Positions 16,334 through 24,210 of a stretch of 24,269 nucleotides of DNA are shown here, piece by piece. The notes beneath the pieces were generated by a model that saw only the letters and a program-made list of their open reading frames with translations, ran no database searches and had not been told where the DNA came from. Position 1 is the first letter of the stretch. Every line of letters starts with the position of its first letter. The stretch is from an uncultured Collinsella sp. (GTDB taxonomy: Bacteria; Actinomycetota; Coriobacteriia; Coriobacteriales; Coriobacteriaceae). Location of the stretch: NCBI GenBank assembly GCA_900541715.1, contig UQLI01000029.1, forward strand, positions 1 through 24,269, read 5' to 3'. The position numbers and the translations under genes were made by a program.

Positions 16334-17482
16334 TCATTCCCCCTTCCCGATAACGACGTCATTTCCAACGACGGCCGTATCCTTGGTGGTATCGACAGAG
16401 CCGAGCTTCACGCCCTCTTCGACCGTGGAGTTCTCGCCCAAAATAGCGCGGCAGATGTGCGCGCCGCTCTTAACGTGCGCACCCGGCAGCAGCACGGAAT
16501 CCTCGACCACGGCGCGCTCCTCGATGATGACATCGGTCGAAAGGATCGAGTGGCGAGCGGTACCGTAGATCTTGCAGCCGTTGGAGACCAGACAGTCGTC
16601 CAGGCGGCCGTCCGGGCCAATGTAGTGCGGCGGTCGCGTGGTGATGTTGGACATGATGGGGAAGTGCTTGTCGAACAGATCGAACTCGGGGTTGTTGCCC
16701 AGCAGGTCCATCGAGGTCTCGTGGAAGCTGGCGATGGTGCCGACGTCCTTCCAAAAGCCGTGGAACTCGTAGCTGTACAGGCGCTTGCCCTCGCCGAGCA
16801 GTTTGGGGATGATGTCCTTGCCAAAGTCGTGGCTCGAGCGCTGGTCCAGAGCGTCCTGCTCGAGCGCCTCGATCAGGACGTCGGCCGAGAAGATGTAGAT
16901 GCCCATGGACGCGAGGTTCGAATCGGGCTTATCGGGCTTCTCGGTGAACTTGGTGATGCGGCCGTCCTCGGGATCGGTGGTCAGGATGCCAAAGCGGCTG
17001 GCCTCCTCCCACGGCACGGGCATAACGCTCACCGTGAGGTCGGCGTTGTTCTCAATGTGCGTCTTGAGCATCTTGCGGTAGTCCATGCGATACAGGTGAT
17101 CGCCCGAAAGAATCAGGACGTACTTGGGGTCGTTGGCCTTGATGTAGTCGAGGTTCTGAGTAATGGCGTCGGCCGTGCCCGCATACCAGGCGCCACCGGT
17201 CTGCGTCTCGTACGGCGGCAGAATCGACACGCCGCCGTCGCGGCTGTCCAGATCCCACGCCTCGCCGGAGCCCACGTAGGCATGCAGCAGGTAGGGGCGA
17301 TACTGCGTCAGAACGCCCACCGTGTCGATGCCCGAGTTGGAGCAGTTGGAGAGTGAAAAGTCGATAATGCGGAACTTGCCACCAAAGCTAACCGCCGGCT
17401 TAGCGATTTTTTGGGTGAGCGCCCCCAATCGGCTGCCCTGTCCTCCTGCGAGGAGCATCGCGATGCATTCTTTCTTACTCAT
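16334..17482 (-). CDS. glgC: Glucose-1-phosphate adenylyltransferase, catalytic subunit
   Basis: Makes ADP-glucose from ATP and glucose-1-phosphate, the committed step of bacterial glycogen synthesis. The 382 residues contain the nucleotide-binding loop AGGQGSRLGALT near residues 12-23, FRIIDFSLSNCSNSGI, SGDHLYRMDY, and FTEKP with the glucose-1-phosphate lysine. A C-terminal beta-helix follows. AAGGAGA precedes the ATG. It is coupled to glgD by a 4-nt gap. A catalytic GlgC with an adjacent GlgD is the Firmicutes arrangement, in which the mixed complex is less dependent on allosteric activators; this is family knowledge, not seen here. Confidence 0.96.
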   Translation of the reverse strand: MSKKECIAMLLAGGQGSRLGALTQKIAKPAVSFGGKFRIIDFSLSNCSNSGIDTVGVLTQYRPYLLHAYVGSGEAWDLDSRDGGVSILPPYETQTGGAWYAGTADAITQNLDYIKANDPKYVLILSGDHLYRMDYRKMLKTHIENNADLTVSVMPVPWEEASRFGILTTDPEDGRITKFTEKPDKPDSNLASMGIYIFSADVLIEALEQDALDQRSSHDFGKDIIPKLLGEGKRLYSYEFHGFWKDVGTIASFHETSMDLLGNNPEFDLFDKHFPIMSNITTRPPHYIGPDGRLDDCLVSNGCKIYGTARHSILSTDVIIEERAVVEDSVLLPGAHVKSGAHICRAILGENSTVEEGVKLGSVDTTKDTAVVGNDVVIGKGE

Positions 17483-17522
17483 CGATTTCTCCTTCTGTCA
17501 TCGATGTTCCTAAACCCATTAG

Positions 17523-17553
17523 CGACGGGAGCGGCGCTCGGTCGCGCCCGTCG
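17523..17553 (-). promoter_or_regulatory. Intercistronic stem-loop between glgP and glgC
   Basis: CGACGGG (17523-17529) pairs with CCCGTCG (17547-17553); after one mismatch a further GCG/CGC can extend the stem. It lies in the 107-nt gap between glgP and glgC and has no U-tract. Like the gaps before glgP and glgA, this one holds a structured element. Confidence 0.45.
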
Positions 17554-17589
17554 AGTAATGCCGTGCTGGCATAGGGGAGCTCGTGGCCT

Positions 17590-20016
17590 TTACGCGTGCC
17601 AGATCTCGTCGCGGTACTCGCGAATGGTGCGGTCGCTTGAGAACCAGCCGGAGGAGGCGGTGTTGAGCAGCGCCTTGCGGTTCCAGGTCTCCTGGTCGCC
17701 ATAACTGCCCGTGAGCTTTTCCCATGCATCCACGTAGCTGCGGAAGTCGGCCATGACCAGGTCGGGGTCGTTGTTGTTCATGAGCTCGTTGTAGATGCTC
17801 TCGAAGTTGCCCGAAAGACCCGCGAAGGTGTCGTCCTTGAGCTTGTCCATCACGCGGCCCAGACGCTCGCGGTCGCCGTTGAGGGTATCCCACGCAAAGT
17901 AGCTGTTGGATGCCCAGAGCTGCTCGACCTCGGGGGCGGTCAGGCCAAAGATGGCCTCGTTCTCGCGACCGGCCAGGTCGGCGATCTCGATGTTGGCGCC
18001 GTCGAGGGTGCCCAGCGTAATGGCGCCGTTCATCATGAGCTTCATGTTGGACGTGCCCGAGGCCTCCTTGCCGGCCGTGGAGATCTGCTCCGAGATCTCG
18101 GCGGCGGGGTAGATGAGCTGGGCGTTGCTCACGCGGAAGTTGGGGATAAAGCAGACCTTCATGACCTCGTTGACGCGCGGGTCGTTGTTGATGACATCGG
18201 CCACCGAGTTGATCAGGCGGATGGTCTCCTTGGCGAAGGTGTAGCTCGAGGCGGCCTTGCCGCTAAAGATGAAGGTCGTCGGCGTCACGTGGAAGTTGGG
18301 ATCGGCGATGCGACGGTTGTAGATGTCCATCACCTTCATGATGTTCATGAGCTGGCGCTTGTAGGCATGGAAGCGCTTCACCTGAACATCGAAGACGGTG
18401 TTGGGGTCGATAACCAGACCGGTCTCGGCCTTAACGTAGGCGGCCAGGCGCTCCTTGTTGGCGCGCTTGGAGGCACCAACGGCCTTCAGGAACTCGGTGT
18501 CGTCCTTAAACTCCTTGAGCTTCTCCAGCTCAAAGGCGTCCTTCAGCCAGCCATCGCCAATGGCCTCGGTCACGAGCTTGGCGTAGGTGGGGTTGGCCTC
18601 GGCAAAGAAGCGACGGTGCGAGATGCCGTTGGTCTTGTTGTTGAACTTCTCGGGCGTCAGGGCATAGAAGTCCTTGAGCACGATGTTCTTGATGATGTCG
18701 GAGTGGATCTTGGCCACGCCGTTGACGCTGTGGCTGCAGATCACGGACAGGTTGGCCATGCGAATCTCGCCGTCCCACAAAATGGCGGTCTGGCGCAGGC
18801 GCTCCTGCCAGCCCTCCTGCGTGGTGTCGAACGACTCGTGCCAACGACGGCTGATCTCGTCGATGATTTGGTACACGCGGGGGAGGAGCTTGGAGAACGT
18901 GCCGATGGGCCACGTCTCTAGGGCCTCGGGCAGGATGGTGTGGTTGGTGTAGCTCACGACCTGCGTCACGATGTTCCAGGCGTCTTCCCACTCGAGCTTC
19001 TTCTCGTCGATGAGGATACGCATGAGCTCGGGGCCGCACATGGCGGGGTGGGTATCGTTGGTGTGGATGGCCACAAACTGCGGCAGCAGCTCCCAGTTCT
19101 CGCCGTGCTCCTTCTCAAAGGTGTCGAGCAGGCTGTAGATGCCGGCCGATACAAACAGGTACTCCTGCTTCAGGCGCAGCAGGCGGCCGTGCTCGCCGGC
19201 GTCGTTGGGGTAGAGGATGGCGCTGATGGCCTCGGCCTCGGCGCGCTCGGCATCGGCCAGGGCATAGTCGCCGCGGTTGAAGGCCTCCAGATCGAAGTGC
19301 TCCTCGACCGGCTCTGCGGCCCAGACGCGCAGCTTGTTGACTGTCTCGCCGGCATAGCCCACCACGGGGATGTCGTAGGGGACGGCCAAGATGTCCTGCG
19401 TGTCCACCGTGCGGTAGAACGTGCGGCCGTTCTCCTCAAAGCCCTCAACATGGCCACCAAACTTGATGGTCACGGCCTTGTCCTGACGGCGGACCTCCCA
19501 GGGATAGCCATGGGTGAGCCACTCGTCGGTAGCCTCGACCTGGCTGCCGTTGACGATCTCCTGCTTAAACAGGCCGTAGCGGTAGCGCATGCCGTTGCCG
19601 TAGCCGGCGATGCCCTCGGCTGCCATGGAATCAAGGAAGCATGCGGCAAGACGGCCCAGACCACCGTTGCCCAGAGCCGGATCGGGCTCCTGGTTCTCGA
19701 TGACGGACAGATCGAAGCCCATGTCATCGAGCGCCTCGGCGACCATGTCGCGCACGCCAAAGTTGAGCAGGTAGTTGTCGAGCAGGCGGCCGATCAAAAA
19801 CTCGATCGAGAAGTAGTACACGCGCTTTTTGCCCTCGGCGGTGGCGCGGGCGTCACTCTTGGTGGCAACGGTGCGGGCCTTCTCGGCCACGAGCTTGGCC
19901 AGGGCGTTAAAGCGGTCGAGGTCGCTGGCGGCCTCGATGCTCTTGCCGCTGATGCTCATGACGGCATCGCGATAGAGCTCGGTAAACTCCTGCTTGTTGT
20001 CGAAGATCTTATTCAT
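17590..20016 (-). CDS. glgP: Glycogen/starch/alpha-glucan phosphorylase
   Basis: GlgP releases glucose-1-phosphate from the non-reducing ends of glycogen, using pyridoxal phosphate. Its 808 residues match the family length (E. coli GlgP 815). Signatures include ALGNGGLGRLAACFLDS, HTNDTHPAMCGPELMR and the PLP-site block EASGTSNMKLMMNGA with the Schiff-base Lys659. The C-terminus (DRTIREYRDEIW) is typical. AAAGGAA lies just before the ATG at 20016. It is second in the operon, between glgB and glgC, so synthesis and breakdown enzymes share one transcript. It lacks the basic tail seen on GlgA and GlgB. Confidence 0.97.
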   Translation of the reverse strand: MNKIFDNKQEFTELYRDAVMSISGKSIEAASDLDRFNALAKLVAEKARTVATKSDARATAEGKKRVYYFSIEFLIGRLLDNYLLNFGVRDMVAEALDDMGFDLSVIENQEPDPALGNGGLGRLAACFLDSMAAEGIAGYGNGMRYRYGLFKQEIVNGSQVEATDEWLTHGYPWEVRRQDKAVTIKFGGHVEGFEENGRTFYRTVDTQDILAVPYDIPVVGYAGETVNKLRVWAAEPVEEHFDLEAFNRGDYALADAERAEAEAISAILYPNDAGEHGRLLRLKQEYLFVSAGIYSLLDTFEKEHGENWELLPQFVAIHTNDTHPAMCGPELMRILIDEKKLEWEDAWNIVTQVVSYTNHTILPEALETWPIGTFSKLLPRVYQIIDEISRRWHESFDTTQEGWQERLRQTAILWDGEIRMANLSVICSHSVNGVAKIHSDIIKNIVLKDFYALTPEKFNNKTNGISHRRFFAEANPTYAKLVTEAIGDGWLKDAFELEKLKEFKDDTEFLKAVGASKRANKERLAAYVKAETGLVIDPNTVFDVQVKRFHAYKRQLMNIMKVMDIYNRRIADPNFHVTPTTFIFSGKAASSYTFAKETIRLINSVADVINNDPRVNEVMKVCFIPNFRVSNAQLIYPAAEISEQISTAGKEASGTSNMKLMMNGAITLGTLDGANIEIADLAGRENEAIFGLTAPEVEQLWASNSYFAWDTLNGDRERLGRVMDKLKDDTFAGLSGNFESIYNELMNNNDPDLVMADFRSYVDAWEKLTGSYGDQETWNRKALLNTASSGWFSSDRTIREYRDEIWHA

Positions 20017-20070
20017 ACGTTCCTTTCCCCCGGGGATGTTTCTCCCGGAACGGTTATGACATGTATCCTA

Positions 20071-20085
20071 CGCCCCCACGGGGCG
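20071..20085 (-). promoter_or_regulatory. Intercistronic stem-loop between glgB and glgP
   Basis: CGCCCC (20071-20076) and GGGGCG (20080-20085) form a perfect 6-bp GC stem with a 3-nt loop, in the 94-nt gap after glgB. No U-tract follows on the minus strand. Confidence 0.45.
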
Positions 20086-20110
20086 GGTAATTACAGTGGT
20101 AACGCCTTTG

Positions 20111-22372
20111 TTACGCTTTCTTGGCAGGAGCCTTAACAGCAGCTGCCTTAGCCTTGGGAGCAGCCTTTTTGGTGGCTGCCTTTTTGGCCGTGGTGGACTT
20201 GGTCGAAGCCTTGGCAGCGGGCTTGGCAGCCTTTGCCTTGGTCGGAGCCTTCTTGGCAGCCGCGGGCTTGGGCTTCACCGAGGACGTGCGCTTGCGCGTC
20301 GCTTTCTTGGGCTCCTCAACCACCGGCGGTTTGTAGCTGCTGGGACCGCGGCGCTTAAGGACCACGCCTGCCAGGCCGGGCACCTTGATCTCGATGGAGT
20401 CCATCTGCCCGTTCCAGGGATAGGGCTCGCTCGAGCAGGTGTAGGGCTCCTCGCCGGCATAGCCGCTGCCGCCAAACTCGGGACGGTCGGAGTCAAAGAT
20501 GACCTCCCAGTCGCCCTCACGCGGCACGCCCACACGGAAGCTCTCATAGCTCGCCGGGTCAAAGTTGATCAGGATCACCAGGTCGTCATCGACGTCCTCG
20601 CCCTGGCGCACAAAGCTCACGATGGACTGCTTGGAGTTGTCCGCGTCGATCCAGGTAAAGCCGTCATCGGTGTAGCCGCGCTCGTACAGGGCGGGCTCGG
20701 CGGTGTACAGGTGGTTGAGCGCCTTGATAAACGCCTGATGATGCTTGTGGGTCTCGTACTCCTCGGTCAGGAACCACTGGATAGACTCGTAGTAGCGCCA
20801 CTCAATAAACTGGCCAATCTCGTTGCCCATAAAGTTGAGCTTGGCACCGGGGTGCGTCATCTGGTAGAAGGCCAGCGTGCGTAGGCCGGCAAACTGGCGC
20901 CACCAGTCGCCCGGCATGCGGCCGATGAGCGAGCACTTGCCGTGCACGACCTCGTCGTGGCTCAGCGGGCAGATAAAGTTCTCGGTAAAGGCGTACATAA
21001 TGGAGAACGTAAGCAGCCCGTGGTTGCCGGGACGCCACGGAAAATCGGTCTGCATGTAGTGCAGGGTGTCGTTCATCCAGCCCATGTCCCACTTGTAGTG
21101 GAAGCCCAGGCCGCCGTCCTGCGGCGGATAGGTCACGAGCGGCCACGCGGTGGACTCCTCGGCCATCATCATCACGTCGGGGTAGTGCGCCTCTACAGCG
21201 CAGTTGACCTGGCGGATAAACGCGCTGGCGTCCAGGTCCTCCTCGGTACCGTACTTGTTGAACTTCTTTTGGCCGGGATCGTCGATGCCAAAGTTGAGGT
21301 ACAGCATGCTGGAAACGCCGTCCATGCGAATGCCATCCACGTGGAAGTTCTCGAGCCAGTACAGCACGTTGGAGACCAGGAAAGAGCGGACCTCGCCGCG
21401 GGCGAAGTCGAACTTGTGCGTGCCCCAGTTGGGGTGAATTTCGTGCTCAAACAGCATGTGACCGTTAAATGTGGCAAGGCCGTGGGAATCGGCGCAAAAA
21501 CCGCCGGGTACCCAGTCCATGATCACGCCGATGCCCGCCTCGTGGCACGCATCGATAAAGTGCATGAGCTGCTGCGGGTTGCCGTAGCGCGACGTTGCGG
21601 CGTAATAGCCGGTCGTCTGGTAGCCCCAGGAGCCGTCGAAGGGGTGCTCCATGAGCGGCATGACCTCAATGTGCGTATAGCCCATGTCGCGCACGTAGTC
21701 CACAAGCTCCACCGACAGGTCGTCGTAGGTGTAGAACTCACCGCGCTGCGCGGGGAAGGGGTCCATGGGGCCGGGGTAGTTGCCGTACTCGTCCGGCTCG
21801 CCCTGCGGCGCGTCGCCGTGGCGCTTCCACGAGCCAATATGCACCTCGTAGATGTTGAGCGGCTGCGACATGTGGTTGTGGCCGGCACGGCGTTTAAGCC
21901 ACGCGGCGTCGTTCCACTGGTAGCCATCGAGGGTCCACAGCACGCTCGCCGTACCCGGAGGGCACTCGGCCTTAAAGGCATACGGATCGGCCTTGTAGAG
22001 CTTTTCGCCCTCGTTGGTCTCGATGAGATATTTATAGAGCTGACCCTGCTCGGCGCCAGGAATAAAGCCTTCCCAAATAGCGCTCGTATGCATGGGCACC
22101 AGCGGGTTGGCTTGCTCATCCCAGCCGTTAAATTCGCCAATGACGTGGACGCTCTTTACGTCGGGCGCCCAAACGCAAAAGCGCCAGCCACGCGTACGGT
22201 TCTGCGTGTCGGGATGAGCGCCCATCTTTTCCCAGCTGCGCTCCCACATGCCAATGCCAAACAGGTAGACATCGTCCTTGGAGAGCTCCGGTGCGTGCGG
22301 GGCGGCTTTGCGGGTAGCAGGCTTTTTAGTTGCTGGCTTTAGCTTTGTATCGCTCACGTTTGATCCCATCAT
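20111..22372 (-). CDS. glgB: 1,4-alpha-glucan branching enzyme with basic tails at both ends
   Basis: GlgB (GH13) cuts alpha-1,4 chains and re-attaches them by alpha-1,6 links. From the ATG at 22372 it has 753 residues. An N-terminal CBM48-like domain contains VIGEFNGWD. The barrel has nucleophile Asp351 (IRMDGVSSM), acid Glu405 (MAEEST) and Asp473 (LSHDEVVHGK). In region I, DWVPGGF replaces the usual DWVPGHF, so the conserved His is Gly291. Residues 10-25 are basic (TKLKPATKKPATRKAA). The last 65 residues contain 21 Lys, 2 Arg and no Asp or Glu, and share TRKRT with the GlgA tail. The start is uncertain: ATG at 22372 or 22369, GTG at 22357 and TTG at 22417 are all open and none has a strong ribosome binding site. 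It is first in the glg operon. Confidence 0.94.
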   Translation of the reverse strand: MMGSNVSDTKLKPATKKPATRKAAPHAPELSKDDVYLFGIGMWERSWEKMGAHPDTQNRTRGWRFCVWAPDVKSVHVIGEFNGWDEQANPLVPMHTSAIWEGFIPGAEQGQLYKYLIETNEGEKLYKADPYAFKAECPPGTASVLWTLDGYQWNDAAWLKRRAGHNHMSQPLNIYEVHIGSWKRHGDAPQGEPDEYGNYPGPMDPFPAQRGEFYTYDDLSVELVDYVRDMGYTHIEVMPLMEHPFDGSWGYQTTGYYAATSRYGNPQQLMHFIDACHEAGIGVIMDWVPGGFCADSHGLATFNGHMLFEHEIHPNWGTHKFDFARGEVRSFLVSNVLYWLENFHVDGIRMDGVSSMLYLNFGIDDPGQKKFNKYGTEEDLDASAFIRQVNCAVEAHYPDVMMMAEESTAWPLVTYPPQDGGLGFHYKWDMGWMNDTLHYMQTDFPWRPGNHGLLTFSIMYAFTENFICPLSHDEVVHGKCSLIGRMPGDWWRQFAGLRTLAFYQMTHPGAKLNFMGNEIGQFIEWRYYESIQWFLTEEYETHKHHQAFIKALNHLYTAEPALYERGYTDDGFTWIDADNSKQSIVSFVRQGEDVDDDLVILINFDPASYESFRVGVPREGDWEVIFDSDRPEFGGSGYAGEEPYTCSSEPYPWNGQMDSIEIKVPGLAGVVLKRRGPSSYKPPVVEEPKKATRKRTSSVKPKPAAAKKAPTKAKAAKPAAKASTKSTTAKKAATKKAAPKAKAAAVKAPAKKA

Positions 22373-22457
22373 GACGCGGCAGCGTGTTGCCTTGGTGACT
22401 AGATGCGAAAGGTCCAAGGCTGCACGAATCGAAGGGACGGCGATAGTTCTATGATTC

Positions 22458-22483
22458 GTTCCACCTCGCGTGCTCGGTGGAAC
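22458..22483 (-). promoter_or_regulatory. Hairpin in the glgB leader
   Basis: GTTCCACC (22458-22465) pairs perfectly with GGTGGAAC (22476-22483) over a 10-nt loop. It falls within the roughly 190-nt leader predicted between the glg promoter and the glgB start. Without a U-tract it is more likely a leader structure than a terminator. Confidence 0.5.
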
Positions 22484-22569
22484 TTTCGGCAGAAACTACG
22501 ATAACACCTGTGCGTTAGTTTTATGGACGAAAGCGGATTTGCGGGGGCGTTTAATCGGTAAGCGACATG

Positions 22570-22681
22570 TTTATACCACTGGCAGAATTGCCGTGGTAAA
22601 ACTCTTGACAGTTTTACCAATTAGGGTTTCAAAACTGTTAGGCTTACGTTTGGTAAAACGTTTTTAGCAGGTTGTTTACCA
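22570..22681. promoter_or_regulatory. Divergent promoter region with repeated operator half-sites (glgB / HAD gene)
   Basis: Five related half-sites lie here: TTATACCAC (22571-22579), GTGGTAAAAC (22593-22602), GTTTTACCA (22611-22619), TGGTAAAAC (22651-22659) and GTTTACCA (22674-22681). They alternate in orientation and form two or three inverted repeats. On the minus strand an extended -10, TGGTATAAA, with TATAAA at plus 22570-22575, overlaps the first; an 18-nt spacer leads to TTACCA as -35. On the plus strand TTGACA at 22605-22610 sits between the second and third half-sites; I see no good -10 for it. TGGTAAAACG followed by TTTT resembles LacI-family operators with a central CG, but the regulator is not in the window. 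Confidence 0.65.
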
Positions 22682-22703
22682 TTTGACATCGAAAGGCTCT
22701 TTT

Positions 22704-23393
22704 ATGGACCACATCGCTGCCCCAAGTGTTGCTTTTATTTTCGATTGCGACGGAACACTGGTTAATAGCTCCCCCGTCTGGGGACATGCACAGACCGAGT
22801 TATTGCGCCGTCATGGCATTGATGTGACGGTCGACGATTTTGCCCAGTTTGAACATCTTTCGCTGGAGGATGAGTGCCAGGCCTACCACGACACGTGGGG
22901 CATTGGCATGAATGGCGAGGAGCTGTATCGCGAGCTGGGCGATATTTTGATTGATGGGTACTCCAAGGTGCTGCCGCGCGAGGGGCTCCTGGCATTTTTG
23001 GAGCAGGCGAAGGCGGCCGGTATTGCCATGTGCGTTGCCACGTCTACACCGGCCGAACTGGTGCAGTCCGCGCTCGCTAGTGCCGGGCTCGACGCTTACA
23101 TGGAGTTTGTTACCACGACAGGCGAGGCGGGGCGCTCCAAGCAGTTCCCCGACGTGTACGAGCTGGCGTTGCGTCGCCTGGAGGAGCGCCACGGGCACAA
23201 GTTTGAGCGTGCGTGGGTGTTTGAGGACGCCGTCTTTGGACTTAAGAGCTCTGGCGCTGCAGGCTTTAAGCGCGTGGGCATCTATGACTCGCACGGCCGT
23301 ATGGAGCGCGACGAGGTGCGTGCCAACTGCGACATCTTTATCGATAACTATGAGGACCTGGACCTGGCCCGCGTGCTTTCGTTTGAGGGCTAG
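22704..23393 (+). CDS. HAD-superfamily hydrolase (phosphatase or phosphomutase type)
   Basis: A 229-residue HAD protein of the beta-phosphoglucomutase/phosphoglycolate-phosphatase subgroup. Motif I is FDCDGT with nucleophile Asp14 and acid-base Asp16. Motif II is ATST with Ser114 or Thr115, motif III is Lys146 in RSKQFPD, and motif IV is FEDAVFG with Glu174-Asp175. A helical cap domain lies between residues 20 and 85. The substrate cannot be read from the sequence. Its place opposite the glg operon fits sugar phosphates, and the following thiamine pyrophosphokinase fits a thiamine-phosphate or nucleotide role; both are guesses. The ATG at 22704 is preceded by GAAAGG at 8 nt; a TTG 21 nt upstream is less likely. 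Confidence 0.88.
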   Translation: MDHIAAPSVAFIFDCDGTLVNSSPVWGHAQTELLRRHGIDVTVDDFAQFEHLSLEDECQAYHDTWGIGMNGEELYRELGDILIDGYSKVLPREGLLAFLEQAKAAGIAMCVATSTPAELVQSALASAGLDAYMEFVTTTGEAGRSKQFPDVYELALRRLEERHGHKFERAWVFEDAVFGLKSSGAAGFKRVGIYDSHGRMERDEVRANCDIFIDNYEDLDLARVLSFEG

Positions 23394-23402
23394 GCGAGGG
23401 TC

Positions 23403-24044
23403 GTGGCATGCAAAGTATTAGTGGTCTGCGGCTCACCGGTGGTGGCGAGCGCGGATCTGTTGCGTAGGCTAGCGGGGGAGTGCGACCACGTTGTCGCCGT
23501 GGACCGCGGTTTGGACGCCCTGTTGGGTGCTGACCTGAGCTGCGACGTCTATGTGGGGGATGCCGACACCGTAAGCGATGAGGGACGCGTTCTGGTCGAT
23601 GCCGCTGCCGATTTTGAAGCAGAACGCCACAACCCCTACAAGGACTACACCGATCTGGCACTGGCACTCGATTCTGTCTGCCGCCGTTGGCCGGGCGCCG
23701 AAGTGGTTGCGACCTGCGCTACCGGCGGCCGTCCGGACATGGCCTTGTCTGTGTTAGGGCTACTGGCAGGCTATGCGGACGCCCCCGTCTGGATCGAAGA
23801 AGACGAAGTGACGGCCAGAATCCTGCACCAGGACGAGACCTGGACCATCGAGGGCGCCGAGGGCAAAACCTTCTCCATCATCGCCATCGCTCCCAACACC
23901 AAGGTAAGCGAACACGGCCTAGAGTGGGAGTTAGATCACAGCCCCCTCGGCCTGCTAGCCGACACCGGCATCTCTAATGTCGTCAGGAAAACGGCCAAGA
24001 TCCAAGTCCACCAAGGAACCGCAATCGCCTACCTCTACAAGTAA
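23403..24044 (+). CDS. Thiamine pyrophosphokinase
   Basis: Predicted to convert thiamine and ATP to thiamine pyrophosphate, the cofactor form. The 213-residue protein follows the family plan. An N-terminal catalytic Rossmann-like domain has AVDRG, then GDADT at 52-56 (usually GDFDS), then KDYTD at 80-84 as the metal/ATP site, and TGGRPD at 107-112. A C-terminal beta domain that binds thiamine follows. The start is a GTG at 23403, 9 nt after the stop of the HAD gene, with GAGGG very close upstream; no better in-frame start exists. The HAD gene and this one are probably one transcript. The Phe-to-Ala and Ser-to-Thr changes in the acidic motif keep both aspartates. Confidence 0.88.
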   Translation: MACKVLVVCGSPVVASADLLRRLAGECDHVVAVDRGLDALLGADLSCDVYVGDADTVSDEGRVLVDAAADFEAERHNPYKDYTDLALALDSVCRRWPGAEVVATCATGGRPDMALSVLGLLAGYADAPVWIEEDEVTARILHQDETWTIEGAEGKTFSIIAIAPNTKVSEHGLEWELDHSPLGLLADTGISNVVRKTAKIQVHQGTAIAYLYK

Positions 24045-24059
24045 GGTGCTGCCGCGTGA

Positions 24060-24141
24060 GGGTTTTATCGGGACGGTGGGTTAATTGACTGATTTTGCCG
24101 AAGTCAAAATCAGTCAATTCAGCCCCGTCCCAGGAAAACCC
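24060..24141. repeat. Long inverted repeat between the thiamine pyrophosphokinase gene and tRNA-Ala
   Basis: Arms at 24060-24097 and 24105-24141 are complementary over 37-38 nt, with a perfect inner block of 16 bp (AATTGACTGATTTTG core) and a 7-nt loop. The right arm contains AGCCCCGTCCCA (24121-24132), identical to the foot of the element at 1361-1480; the left-arm copy (24069-24080) has diverged. It may terminate transcription, but A-rich rather than T-rich sequence follows on the plus strand. Confidence 0.85.
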
Positions 24142-24168
24142 GTAAGAAAAAGTTTCAACAAAAAGTCC

Positions 24169-24197
24169 TTGCATCAAAGGAAACATTCCCTTATAGT
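24169..24197 (+). promoter_or_regulatory. tRNA-Ala promoter
   Basis: TTGCAT (24169-24174) and TATAGT (24192-24197) are separated by exactly 17 nt. Transcription would begin about 7 nt before the mature tRNA end. It is the clearest sigma-70-type promoter in the window. Confidence 0.8.
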
Positions 24198-24210
24198 ATC
24201 TCCACGTCAC

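Noticed and set aside
20942..22342. 466-codon plus-strand open frame opposite glgB
   Set aside because: GC-rich antisense shadow; the minus-strand frame has all branching-enzyme motifs.
22651..22670. CcpA-type cre site at TGGTAAAACGTTTTTAGCA
   Set aside because: The spacing does not fit the 14-bp cre consensus; the repeated GTTTTACCA half-sites explain it better.
24060..24141. CRISPR repeat or array
   Set aside because: A single inverted pair with no direct repeats or spacers; no cas genes nearby.
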